Assembly: GCA_031549905.1 (NCBI GenBank)
Contig: JAVBPC010000076.1
Coordinates: 1-64,000, forward strand
Length of the DNA: 64,000 nucleotides
Reading direction: 5' to 3'
Source: Avichristensenella sp031549905
GTDB lineage: Bacteria > Bacillota > Clostridia > Christensenellales > Aristaeellaceae
Shown here: positions 49,589-57,797 of the stretch, one piece after another
Position numbering within the stretch: position 1 is the first letter of the stretch
Layout: each line of letters opens with the position of its first letter
The notes under the pieces: generated by a model
The model's database searches: none
What the model was told of the DNA's origin: nothing
Seen by the model: only the letters and a program-made list of their open reading frames with translations
Translations under genes and position numbers: made by a program

Positions 49589-50425
49589 TTACCCTTTCAC
49601 GCCTGCCGTGGCAATACCTTCCACAAAATGCTTCTGCCCCGCCAGGAACAGAATGAACACGGGCACGATCGCACTGGTCGCGGCGGCCATGGTCAGGTTG
49701 TGCAGCTTGGATTCATCCTGCATGTACCAGCGGATGGCCTGCGCCACGGTGTACTTGGCCGGCTTGGTTAGGAAGATCAGTGGCGACAGGTACTCATTCC
49801 ACGAGCCGATGAACGCCAAAATGATCAGCGACACCATCGCCGCCTTGGTCAGCGGCAGCATGATCTGCGCGAAGATGCGCGGATGGCCCGCCCCGTCGAT
49901 CTTTGCTGCCTCCATCAGGTCGTTTGGCAGGCTCATGAAGAACTGGCGCAGCATGAAGATCGCCGTCGCGCCGAACCACGCGGGCAGGATCACCGCCCAC
50001 AGGCTGTTGTACAGCCCGATCGTTTTGAACAGCATAAACCGGGGGATGATCGTCACCTGCCCGGGGACCATCATCGATGATAAGAACAGCAGGAAAATGA
50101 AGCCCTTGCCGGTAAAGTTGATCTTGGCGAACGCGTACGCGGCGATGGATGCCACCGCAAGGTCGCCGATGATGCTGAAGAATACGATAAAAAAGGAGTT
50201 AAAGTACGCGCCGAGCATCGATACCTCGCCCGATACCCAGATGGTCTTGTAGTTCTGCCACTGCCAAACCTGCGGCAGCCATTTGAACGGGCGCGAGAAC
50301 ACCTCCGGCGCGGTTTTCAAAGAGGATAGAATCATCCAGATCAGCGGCAGCACGAACAGCAGCGACAGGGCGGCCATCACCGCCGTTTTGATGAGAATGC
50401 CAAGCTTTCCTTGCCCTGGTTTCAT
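49589..50425 (-). CDS. carbohydrate ABC permease, MalG-like (CUT1)
   Basis: This 278-residue permease has six helices, beginning with M-A-A-L-S-L-L-F-V-L-P-L-I-W-M. It carries the MalG coupling loop D-L-M-E-A-A-K-I-D-G-A-G near residue 185. It pairs with the MalF-like protein whose gene lies 18 bases upstream, to import a mono- or oligosaccharide. No ATPase gene is in the operon. Such CUT1 systems in Firmicutes share a remote MsmK-type ATPase; that is the likely arrangement here. Confidence 0.92.
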   Translation of the reverse strand: MKPGQGKLGILIKTAVMAALSLLFVLPLIWMILSSLKTAPEVFSRPFKWLPQVWQWQNYKTIWVSGEVSMLGAYFNSFFIVFFSIIGDLAVASIAAYAFAKINFTGKGFIFLLFLSSMMVPGQVTIIPRFMLFKTIGLYNSLWAVILPAWFGATAIFMLRQFFMSLPNDLMEAAKIDGAGHPRIFAQIMLPLTKAAMVSLIILAFIGSWNEYLSPLIFLTKPAKYTVAQAIRWYMQDESKLHNLTMAAATSAIVPVFILFLAGQKHFVEGIATAGVKG

Positions 50426-50443
50426 GGCGCGATGCCTCCCTTC

Positions 50444-51322
50444 TCAGTAATGGACCCACTTTTTCTGGCCCCAGAAGTTGAACAGCGTGATCACCAGGAT
50501 GATCGCGAACAGCACCATCGATTCCGCCGCCGCATAGCCGAACTTGTACGCGGAGAACGCGTTCCCGTATATCTCCACCACCATGGATGTGTTCGTGAAC
50601 GCCGCCGACCCCAGCGTCATGATATTGATCGAGGCGAACAGCTTGAATGTGGCGATCAGGCGCACGATGATCAGGTAAAATGTGGTGGGGGAGACCATCG
50701 GCACCGTTACCTTGATGAACCGCTTGAAGCTGCTGGCACCGTCGATCTCGGCGGCCTCATACAGGTCGCGGGGCACGTTTTGCAGCGCGGACATGTAGAT
50801 GATCAGCTCATACCCGATTGCCGTCCAGATGACAAGCACGATGATGGGGATTTTGTTAAGCGAAAGGTTGGCAAACCATTGCGGCGGGTGCAGCACGCCC
50901 AGCATCTGCAGGAAAGCGTTGATGATGCCGTCATCGCGGAACATGAACTTGAACACGGCCGACAGCGCCACGGCGCTTGATATATACGGAATGAAAAACG
51001 CCATGCGCAGCGCGTTTCGAAAGTACACTTTTCCGTTGAGCACATAAGCCAGCCCCAGCGCCATCACAATGGAGACGGGCACGGTGGCGATGGCATAAAT
51101 AAACGTATTCTGCACCGCCTGCATGAACCGCTTATCGGCGGCAATATCGATGAAGTTTTTCAGGCCCACCCACTTGAGCTTGCTCCATCCGCCCAGAAAG
51201 TTCCAGCTGGTGAACGAAAGGCCGATGGAGGCGAAAAAGGGGAATGCGATAAAGATCAGAAAGCACAGGAGGGCTGGCGTGATGAACGCGTACCCGATGA
51301 GGTTTTCTTTGCGTTTGTTCAT
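50444..51322 (-). CDS. carbohydrate ABC permease, MalF-like (CUT1)
   Basis: This 292-residue permease has six helices (G-Y-A-F-I-T-P-A-L-L-C-F-L-I-F). Its coupling motif reads D-L-Y-E-A-A-E-I-D-G-A-S near residue 200, and its C-terminal end is N-F-W-G-Q-K-K-W-V-H-Y. It forms the sugar channel with the MalG-like partner. The binding protein gene is 78 bases upstream on the same strand. Confidence 0.92.
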   Translation of the reverse strand: MNKRKENLIGYAFITPALLCFLIFIAFPFFASIGLSFTSWNFLGGWSKLKWVGLKNFIDIAADKRFMQAVQNTFIYAIATVPVSIVMALGLAYVLNGKVYFRNALRMAFFIPYISSAVALSAVFKFMFRDDGIINAFLQMLGVLHPPQWFANLSLNKIPIIVLVIWTAIGYELIIYMSALQNVPRDLYEAAEIDGASSFKRFIKVTVPMVSPTTFYLIIVRLIATFKLFASINIMTLGSAAFTNTSMVVEIYGNAFSAYKFGYAAAESMVLFAIILVITLFNFWGQKKWVHY

Positions 51323-51400
51323 AATATGCCCTCTCTTTTTGTAGATAAAGGTGCGGGCGCGCCAGATGTTTTCCCCGCGCGCCCGCCGTGCCGGTTGCCG

Positions 51401-52768
51401 TTAGTAGCCCCGCTCCTGGATGATCGCCGCATCCGCGATTTCCTTCGCCGCCGCCATGGCATCTTCGGGGGTCATGGTGCCCTGGTGGGCGTACATCGTG
51501 TATTCCACCAGGGTGGAGTTGACGGTGGTGTACGCATCCAGAATGGTATCCACATAGGATGGGTTTTCATAGTTGACGACCACATGCTTGAAGCTTTCCA
51601 CATCGACCAGCGCCGCGGCCGCCTCTTCGCTGCCAAACACCAGGTCAACCAGGTTTTCAACATCCGTGCCCTTCCAGGAGGACTGATGGCCCGCGCAGAT
51701 CAGGTAGCGGGAGCCGTAGGTGGAATACCACGCCAGCCAGTACCAGGCGGCCTCTTCATCCTGCGCGCCTTCGCAGATGCCCGCGTGTGAGAAGATCGAT
51801 ACGCCGGACATGTGGTTCGGCTCGCCCGCTTCTTCGCTAGGCCAGGGGGCAAACGCGGTGACCCAATCCCTGGGGTAGGTTTCCGTATCGCGGATGAAGC
51901 GCACCATGTTCGGGGAGATGGCAGAAGAAGCCTTGTGGCCCATGAAGATATCCTGGGTCTGCAGGTTATCCGCGCGGTAGATGGTCAGCGGGAACCAGAT
52001 TTTGTCGTCGATCTCGGCCTTCATTTCGCGCTTGAGGGCGTTCACGATCAAGGGATCGGTGAAGTTGGACAATCCGTCTTCCCCGTAGTACTGATCCTTG
52101 CCGTACTTCTGGTACCATGTGTAGGTGAAGTAGTTCTGCGAGTGGTAGTCCGATCCGCCGAACACCCGCTGGTCGCCCTCGCCGTGCGTCATGGCCGCGC
52201 TGGCGGCAAGGTACTCATCCCATGTCCAGGCCTTCGGCACTTCGCCCAGGCCCGCCGCGTTCCATTCGTTCATGTTGATTGATACATAGTACGAAATGCC
52301 GCCGCAGGGGAAGGAATAGTAGGTGTCATCGTACTTGTACACATCGGAGCCCCAGTTATCAACGAAGTTGATGCCGTACTTTTCGATGTAGGGGGTCAGA
52401 TCCTTGTACAGGCCGTTTTCCCAGCGTTTGTAGGTGGCGCCCAGGCCGAAGCTGGCCAGCACATCGATCTCGCCCGCCATGATGGCGGTGTTGACGGACA
52501 GGTTGCCGTCGGAGTTGTTGTTGTACGTCGTCAGTTCCACCTTGACGTTGGGGTACGTCTGGTTGAATTCGGCGATCATGTCGTCCATGCCCTGCGACCC
52601 CTTGAAGGGAATCCAGAACCGGACCGTACCCTTGATGGATGCCGGATCTTCGGCAACGATCCAGGAGGTGATGTCCGGCTCTTCCGCTGCTGCAAAGCCC
52701 AGCAGGGAAACTGTCATCATGGCGATCAAAAGGAACGCCAGACCCTTTTTGCCCAGGTTTCGTTTCAT
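51401..52768 (-). CDS. sugar ABC transporter substrate-binding protein (SBP family 1)
   Basis: This 455-residue exported protein has signal peptide A-F-L-L-I-A-M-M-T-V-S-L-L-G-F-A-A-A with no cysteine lipobox, again unusual for a Gram-positive binding protein. The mature part follows SBP family 1: G-T-V-R-F-W-I-P-F-K-G-S-Q-G-M, F-N-Q-T-Y-P-N-V-K-V, W-T-W-D-E-Y-L. It delivers a carbohydrate to the permeases next to it. It is separated from the upstream FAD gene by the large inverted repeat at 52788-52948. Confidence 0.9.
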   Translation of the reverse strand: MKRNLGKKGLAFLLIAMMTVSLLGFAAAEEPDITSWIVAEDPASIKGTVRFWIPFKGSQGMDDMIAEFNQTYPNVKVELTTYNNNSDGNLSVNTAIMAGEIDVLASFGLGATYKRWENGLYKDLTPYIEKYGINFVDNWGSDVYKYDDTYYSFPCGGISYYVSINMNEWNAAGLGEVPKAWTWDEYLAASAAMTHGEGDQRVFGGSDYHSQNYFTYTWYQKYGKDQYYGEDGLSNFTDPLIVNALKREMKAEIDDKIWFPLTIYRADNLQTQDIFMGHKASSAISPNMVRFIRDTETYPRDWVTAFAPWPSEEAGEPNHMSGVSIFSHAGICEGAQDEEAAWYWLAWYSTYGSRYLICAGHQSSWKGTDVENLVDLVFGSEEAAAALVDVESFKHVVVNYENPSYVDTILDAYTTVNSTLVEYTMYAHQGTMTPEDAMAAAKEIADAAIIQERGY

Positions 52769-52787
52769 AGGTGTTGCTCCTTTTCTT

Positions 52788-52948
52788 TACCGGTTCCAGG
52801 TAGGTTTTGCAGGAAAGCTCGCGAGAGATTTTTTCGTCCGGCAAGAAGCCGGAAGGAGGCGTAGCTGGAGGCTACGCTGACTGGAAGGCGCCGCCGCCGG
52901 GCGGGAAAAGATCCGCGAGCTTTCTGTAAAACCTATCTGGAACCGGTA
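52788..52948. repeat. 161-bp long inverted repeat (MITE-like or structured RNA)
   Basis: Arms of about 38 bases begin TACCGGTTCCAG on the left and end CTGGAACCGGTA on the right. They match except at three sites, each of which would be a G-U pair in a plus-strand RNA. Inside lie a GCGTAGC/GCTACGC hairpin and a CCGG stem. No gene is present. It sits between two minus-strand genes of one locus, so it could be a mobile element, a terminator/attenuator or an ncRNA. Confidence 0.7.
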
Positions 52949-52988
52949 TTATTTGCAAACGCGCGCCGGCGTTCACAGAACTGGGTGG

Positions 52989-54374
52989 TTATCCAAGATA
53001 GACTTTTTGCTTTTCAAGGTTGTTCCGCAATGACTCGGAGTCAATTTTCCGCACGATCTGCCCGCTTTGCACCGCCAGCGCCGCCGCCGTGCCCGCCGCC
53101 TGCCCCAGCCCCATGCACGGGGGCATCACGCGGATAGCGCCTGCGGCATCCGCCGTGGCCGATACGCACCGGCCTGCCACCAGCAACTGCTCCACGCCGA
53201 GCGGCACCAGGCAGCGGTAGGGCACGCCGTACCATTTGCCGTGCTGCACGGTGATGTACTCGTTGCTCATCGGGCCAAAGCGCCCGTGCACATCCACGGA
53301 GTTGGCCGCCAGCAGCACGCTGTCAAAGGGTACCGCGCCGCCAAGCACATCTTCCACCGTGAGGGTGTACTCGCCCTTGATGTGCCGCGTTTCTCGAATG
53401 CCGATGGTGGACGCGGTGGATAGCAGCACCGCGTTTTCACAGCCGGGCACATACTTTTTCAGGAACGCGAAGATTTGCCGCACCTGCCGCCTGCCTTCCA
53501 TTTCGGCGGCCGTCAGGCTTTTCGCGTCGGTGCCGTCGATCCCCATCACGCGGGAGGTGTTGATGCTCCATTCATCCTCCTTCACGCCGCGGAACATGCC
53601 GATGGATACCCTCTCCAGCGTCCAGTCGCCCCTTGTGCGGGCCTCCGCCACATGCCAGTGCATGGAACGGTAATTGACGCCATCCTTGCGGTGGAACTTG
53701 TCAAGGTTTGCGCTGATATCCGCCTCGACCTTGGCGGAATCAACGTTGCCGATGCGAAAGAACATGGTGGCAGGCTGAATGCGCCCGGAGTCGGCATCCC
53801 CCAGCGCGCAGGGAACGCCCGCGCGGTAGGCCACATCGGCATCGCCCGTACAGTCGATGACAACGGATGCGAGGGCGATTTCCAGGCCGCCCTTGGAGTG
53901 AATCACCGCGCCTGTAATGCGGCCCTCATCCATCATCGGATGCACAAACGCCGTGTGGTACAGCGTGTCCACGCTCGCCTCTATCAGCATTTCATCCATC
54001 AGCACCCGAAGCGCTTCCGCATCGAAGGGCGTGACATGCGCGTGCCCGACGGTAATGTAGGATGTGAACGCCGAGCCGGCCGGAACCTTCGAAGGGTGAA
54101 TGGCCGCCCCGCGCGCGGCAAGGCGATCCACCACTTCCTCAAACAGGCCGCGGATGATCATCTTTTCCCCATCCCTGTCATAGCTGGTCATGAAGGGGCC
54201 GACAAGCCCGGCGGTCGCCATGCCGCCGCAGAATCCGCCCTGCTCGATCAGCAGCGTTTTCGCGCCGCCCCTTCGCGCCGACACCGCCGCGCAGAACCCG
54301 GCGGGCCCGCCGCCCACGACAAGCACATCGGTCCGGTACGATACCGGGATGTCAAAGCACATGTGTTTATGCAT
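52989..54374 (-). CDS. FAD-dependent oxidoreductase (FAD_oxidored family), 461 aa
   Basis: The FAD-binding start D-V-L-V-V-G-G-G-P-A-G-F-C-A-A-V is followed by G-G-F-C-G-G-M-A-T-A. R-E-T-R-H-I-K-G-E-Y comes in the middle, and C-M-G-L-G-Q-A-A-G-T-A-A-A-L-A in the C-terminal flavin loop. It is a single-domain PF12831 flavoprotein. It overlaps the upstream paralogue by 8 bases and the two are clearly a tandem pair. Conserved R-E-T-R in all members suggests a shared acidic substrate. The reaction is unknown. Confidence 0.85.
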   Translation of the reverse strand: MHKHMCFDIPVSYRTDVLVVGGGPAGFCAAVSARRGGAKTLLIEQGGFCGGMATAGLVGPFMTSYDRDGEKMIIRGLFEEVVDRLAARGAAIHPSKVPAGSAFTSYITVGHAHVTPFDAEALRVLMDEMLIEASVDTLYHTAFVHPMMDEGRITGAVIHSKGGLEIALASVVIDCTGDADVAYRAGVPCALGDADSGRIQPATMFFRIGNVDSAKVEADISANLDKFHRKDGVNYRSMHWHVAEARTRGDWTLERVSIGMFRGVKEDEWSINTSRVMGIDGTDAKSLTAAEMEGRRQVRQIFAFLKKYVPGCENAVLLSTASTIGIRETRHIKGEYTLTVEDVLGGAVPFDSVLLAANSVDVHGRFGPMSNEYITVQHGKWYGVPYRCLVPLGVEQLLVAGRCVSATADAAGAIRVMPPCMGLGQAAGTAAALAVQSGQIVRKIDSESLRNNLEKQKVYLG

Positions 54375-55659
54375 CGGTAAGCTCCGCTCCCAGTTCTGTC
54401 AGCGCCTGCTGTACCCTTTGATACGCCAGCGCAGACGGAACCGTGTTTTCTTGCGCGCACAGCGCCGCGGCAACGCCGGCAGCCTGCCCGGTCGCCAGGC
54501 AGATGCCCATCACGCGGTAGGATGCGTGCGCCCGGTGCGTGCCGGAGATGCAGCGCCCGGCGGTGAGCAGCCCTTCCACGCCCGCCGGCACCAGTGCGCC
54601 GTAGGGAATATCGTACGGCTTTGCCGGCTGGGAACGGCCTTCCGCCTGCCCGCCGCCCGCGGGGTTGTGGATATCGATCAGGAACCACGCCCTGTGCACC
54701 ACGGCATCTTCGCGGCGCGCGCCCCCTTCCACATCCGCGTCCGTTATGGCTACGTGCCCGTGTATCCGCCGCGTTTCGCGCACGCCCAGCGTGGCGGGGG
54801 TGGATTGCACCCGGCAGCGCTCATACCCTGGTACAGACTTGCGCAGAAACGCCGCGACGGCTTCGATCTGATCGCGCAGATCAAGCTCCGCGTGCAGCAC
54901 GCCTTCCGCGGTTAGGGTGTCGTGGCCGTTGGCCTGCGTGGCGTTCACGTTGCGCTCACCCGGGTAAAAGGTGCGGTGCAGGCGCACGATCGCCACATTT
55001 GGGGGCAGCTCGCCGCGAAGGCAGGCTTCCTTGCATACCTCCGCATAGCGCCTGCCATCCGGCAGGGTAATGGGGTCGCTGCCGCCAAAGCAGGCAATGG
55101 CGCGGGTTTCATCCACGCCCGTCAGCAGAAATTCCAGCGTTGTGGGCTGGCACTTGCCATCCTGTTCGCGGCCTATGGAGAACGCCGCCCCTGCCCGCGC
55201 GGCAAGGAACCCGTCTCCGGAAGCGTCGATGGTGGTTTTTGCGTGGAAGGTTTCTATGCCCTGCTGCGTGCCCACCAGCACGCCCGTGACGCGGTCGCCT
55301 TCTTTGATGGCATCCAAAGCGGGCGTTTGCAGGTAAACGTGCGCGCCGCTGGTGTGCGCAAAGCGAAGCAGCCGTTGCTTTGCTTCTTCCGGGTCCACGG
55401 CAATTTCAGGGCCATTGCGGGTGACATGGACGGGGGCGCCCTCATGCCCGGCGGCAAGCAGCGCGATGACCTCATCGTACATCGTGCCACGCGACACCGT
55501 GCCCAGAATGGGCTGCACATGCCCGGCGGTCAGCATCCCGCCCAGGATGCCGTACCTTTCCAGCAGTGCAGTCTTCGCGCCCATGCGCGCTGCCGATACA
55601 GCCGCCGCGATGCCGGACGGGCCGCCGCCTACGACCAACACATCAAATTGCGTGCTCAT
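54367..55659 (-). CDS. FAD-dependent oxidoreductase (FAD_oxidored family), 430 aa
   Basis: This is a paralogue of its neighbour. It begins M-S-T-Q-F-D-V-L-V-V-G-G-G-P-S-G-I-A, then G-I-L-G-G-M-L-T-A-G-H-V-Q-P, R-E-T-R-R-I-H-G-H-V and C-L-A-T-G-Q-A-A-G-V-A-A. The ATG at 55659 overlaps the LacI-gene stop as ATGA. A longer in-frame extension upstream is only the antisense-like reading of the regulator gene, so I rejected it. Co-translation with the LacI regulator ties its expression to the locus inducer. Confidence 0.87.
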   Translation of the reverse strand: MSTQFDVLVVGGGPSGIAAAVSAARMGAKTALLERYGILGGMLTAGHVQPILGTVSRGTMYDEVIALLAAGHEGAPVHVTRNGPEIAVDPEEAKQRLLRFAHTSGAHVYLQTPALDAIKEGDRVTGVLVGTQQGIETFHAKTTIDASGDGFLAARAGAAFSIGREQDGKCQPTTLEFLLTGVDETRAIACFGGSDPITLPDGRRYAEVCKEACLRGELPPNVAIVRLHRTFYPGERNVNATQANGHDTLTAEGVLHAELDLRDQIEAVAAFLRKSVPGYERCRVQSTPATLGVRETRRIHGHVAITDADVEGGARREDAVVHRAWFLIDIHNPAGGGQAEGRSQPAKPYDIPYGALVPAGVEGLLTAGRCISGTHRAHASYRVMGICLATGQAAGVAAALCAQENTVPSALAYQRVQQALTELGAELTDA

Positions 55660-56705
55660 GCCTTTGCCCCCGCGCCGCCGCGCACGCTGTCGCGCTCCAC
55701 CAGGTATGAATCCACTGTCACCGATTCTATCTCCTTTTCGGGGTCCGCGATGCGCGCCAGCAGCAGGGATACCGCCGCCTCGCCCATGCGCTCTTTCTGG
55801 ATGTTCACGGCGGTCATCGCGGGGGATGCGTAGCCGCACAGCGAGTTGTCTTCATATGCGATCACAGATACATCCTGCGGGATGCGCAGGCCCTGTTCCA
55901 TCAGGAAGCGGATGGCGCCCATGGCGATCTGCGGGTTGGCGGTGGCGATGCCATCGAACCGCGCGCCGCGCTGCCACGCTTCGCGCATGGCGTGATAACC
56001 GCTTTCGCCGTTGTTGTGTTCGCTGTGGAGCATGTTGGCGCCATCATAGGGCAGCCCGCTTTCTGAGAGAGCCTGCTTCACGCCGTCCACGCGCAGGTGC
56101 GCCGAGCGGAACGATGCAGGGCAGTTCACGAAGCCGATATGCTCATGTCCCCGGTCTATCAGGTAGCGCATGCACAGGTACGCGCCCTGCGCGGGGTCGG
56201 ATATGACGGAATCGCACGCCTCTTCCTGCGCGCCAACGGCTACAGTGACGAAGGGGATGCCCGTTTCTTTCAGCGTGCTGATGAACTTGTCTTCGCAAAA
56301 GCCGCCGACGATGAACGCGCCGTCAATCCGGCGGCCGCGGATCAGCTTTGGCATCGCGCCATCTTCTTCGGATGCGCAGAAATATTCAATGATGACGGAA
56401 TAATCGCTGCCTGAAAGGGCATCGGTGATACCCCGGATGACGTTCAGCGAGTACAGACCCACGCCGTTGCCAAAGTCGTAGCTGCTGGAGCGCTTCTGGT
56501 CAGACAGCACGATGATGCCAAGGCTGCTCATCACCTTGCGGCTGAGGTTGCGGGCGTTGTTGTTGGGCACATATTTGAGCTCGCGTATAACCTTCATGAC
56601 CTTTTGGCGCGTTTCTTCCTTCACCAGTTCGCTGCCGTTGATGACCAGGGAAACGGTGCTGCGGGATACCCCGGCATGTTTGGCGATTTCCCGAATGTTT
56701 GCCAC
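55656..56705 (-). CDS. LacI-family transcriptional regulator
   Basis: This 349-residue repressor has an N-terminal helix-turn-helix (I-R-E-I-A-K-H-A-G-V-S-R-S-T-V-S-L-V-I-N-G) and a LacI hinge (Y-V-P-N-N-N-A-R-N-L-S). A periplasmic-binding-type sugar domain follows (Y-L-I-D-R-G-H-E-H-I-G-F-V). The GTG start at 56705 has AGGAGATG 8 bases upstream. It heads the operon with two FAD enzymes and, beyond the inverted repeat, the sugar transporter genes. Palindromes just upstream look like its own operators, so autorepression relieved by a sugar is likely. Confidence 0.93.
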   Translation of the reverse strand: MANIREIAKHAGVSRSTVSLVINGSELVKEETRQKVMKVIRELKYVPNNNARNLSRKVMSSLGIIVLSDQKRSSSYDFGNGVGLYSLNVIRGITDALSGSDYSVIIEYFCASEEDGAMPKLIRGRRIDGAFIVGGFCEDKFISTLKETGIPFVTVAVGAQEEACDSVISDPAQGAYLCMRYLIDRGHEHIGFVNCPASFRSAHLRVDGVKQALSESGLPYDGANMLHSEHNNGESGYHAMREAWQRGARFDGIATANPQIAMGAIRFLMEQGLRIPQDVSVIAYEDNSLCGYASPAMTAVNIQKERMGEAAVSLLLARIADPEKEIESVTVDSYLVERDSVRGGAGAKA

Positions 56706-56730
56706 TTGGGATCATCTCCTGTTAAAAAAC

Positions 56731-56744
56731 TTGGACCGGTCTAA
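56731..56744. promoter_or_regulatory. LacI-type operator O1
   Basis: TTGGACCGGTCTAA has a central CG and near-perfect dyad symmetry, typical of LacI-family sites. It lies just downstream of the predicted -10, overlapping the expected transcript start. Confidence 0.75.
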
Positions 56745-56752
56745 GTTCTGAC

Positions 56753-56782
56753 AAAATAAAAAAGAGATGGTATTCTGTTCAA
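56753..56782 (-). promoter_or_regulatory. promoter of the LacI operon
   Basis: On the minus strand a TTGAAC (-35, 56777-56782) is separated by 18 bases from TATTTT (-10, 56753-56758). Operator O1 immediately follows, so repressor binding would block initiation. Confidence 0.55.
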
Positions 56783-56814
56783 AGTGTCTCAAAATTTATG
56801 GCGTCATTGTAATA

Positions 56815-56826
56815 TGGACCAGTCCA
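56815..56826. promoter_or_regulatory. LacI-type operator O2
   Basis: TGGACCAGTCCA is a near-perfect dyad with the same half-site (TGGAC) as O1, about 83 bases away. A pair at this spacing could allow looping. Confidence 0.7.
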
Positions 56827-56845
56827 AAAGTCAATAGGGGAGGTG

Positions 56846-57670
56846 TTATGTTTTTTTAAGCAGGATGTACGCGGCCCGGATCAGGTAGTGGGCGTGCTCC
56901 ATGCGGAGCGCCATGGGCAGCTTTGAGGCGGCGACTTCGTAGTTGAACACGCCGTCATAGCCGGTATCCCGCAGCGCGGCCATGATGGCGGGCCAGTCAA
57001 CCGTGCCCAGGAACGGCAGGCTGTGGTCATCCTTGGTGCCGTAGTTATCGTGCAGGTGCAGCGCTTTCAGCCGCTTGCCAAGCGCGCGGATGTACGCCCC
57101 CTGATCAAACCCCGACAGGTTCGCGTGGCCCACATCGTAGCACGCCGCCGTTTCCAGCCGGTCCACAATTTCGCAAAGCACGGCGCTGGGGGTGAAGTGC
57201 ATGTTTTCCACGCACAACGTGACGCCCTTTTTCCGCGCCGCGTCCCTAAAGGGCAGCAGGTGCTTCATCGTGCCCTCAACGGAGGTTGCGCCGGTTTCAT
57301 CCCGGTAGGGGTGAATCACCGCGTATTTCGCGCCGATGTATTCCGTTGCATCGATGGAAAGGCGCATCAGCCGGTCGTATTCGACCAGGGTCCCTGCATC
57401 CGGCAGGTCATAGCGGTAAAACGGCAGGTGCGTGTGGGAGACGGTTAGGTTGTTGCGGCGGATGGCTTCCAGCAGCGCGTCCAGGTTCTTTTGCCAGTCG
57501 CCATCCAGGATCGGCTCATGGCGGTGCGGTTCCGTGTAGATGGTGGCGCAGAAGTTGACATCCACCGCGTCGAAGCCCGCATCGCGGAAAAAATCCATCG
57601 CTTCTGCCATGGGCACGCGCGGCTGGTCCGGTCTTGCGCTGTACAGCCCGGAGTTGGTTGAAATGAGCAT
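56846..57670 (-). CDS. sugar phosphate isomerase/epimerase-like TIM barrel protein
   Basis: This 274-residue protein is of the xylose-isomerase-like TIM barrel family (PF01261). It shows D-A-V-D-V-N-F in strand 2, V-S-H-T-H-L-P-F near residue 81, and C-V-E-N-M-H near 167. Y-D-V-G-H-A-N, L-H-L-H-D-N-Y-G and F-N-Y-E-V then supply the metal-binding Glu, Asp and His. It would isomerise or epimerise a sugar or inositol derivative. AAAGGAGG, 8 bases from the ATG at 57670, sets the start; an upstream in-frame extension has no ribosome site. Its stop lies 20 bases from operator O2 of the LacI operon. Confidence 0.88.
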   Translation of the reverse strand: MLISTNSGLYSARPDQPRVPMAEAMDFFRDAGFDAVDVNFCATIYTEPHRHEPILDGDWQKNLDALLEAIRRNNLTVSHTHLPFYRYDLPDAGTLVEYDRLMRLSIDATEYIGAKYAVIHPYRDETGATSVEGTMKHLLPFRDAARKKGVTLCVENMHFTPSAVLCEIVDRLETAACYDVGHANLSGFDQGAYIRALGKRLKALHLHDNYGTKDDHSLPFLGTVDWPAIMAALRDTGYDGVFNYEVAASKLPMALRMEHAHYLIRAAYILLKKT

Positions 57671-57743
57671 AGGGGTGCCTCCTTTCAGATTTTGCGTGCA
57701 GTATAGCAGGATCCGAAAAGGATGGCAACCGCGAAGTGCAACA

Positions 57744-57783
57744 AAAAAATGCCAAACGCCGGGCATCTTCCCATGCGTTTGGC
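57744..57783 (-). terminator. rho-independent terminator
   Basis: GCCAAACGC and GCGTTTGGC form a 9-bp stem, followed on the minus strand by ATTTTTTTG. It ends the transcript of the propeller gene. Confidence 0.9.
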
Positions 57784-57797
57784 GTGGTTTTGCCGAT

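Noticed and set aside
48513..50252. 579-codon plus-strand frame over the kinase and permease
   Set aside because: It crosses two minus-strand genes with clear FGGY and MalG motifs.
55660..55839. N-terminal extension of the 430-residue FAD oxidoreductase
   Set aside because: It overlaps the LacI gene tail out of frame, and the FAD motif starts right after the ATG at 55659.
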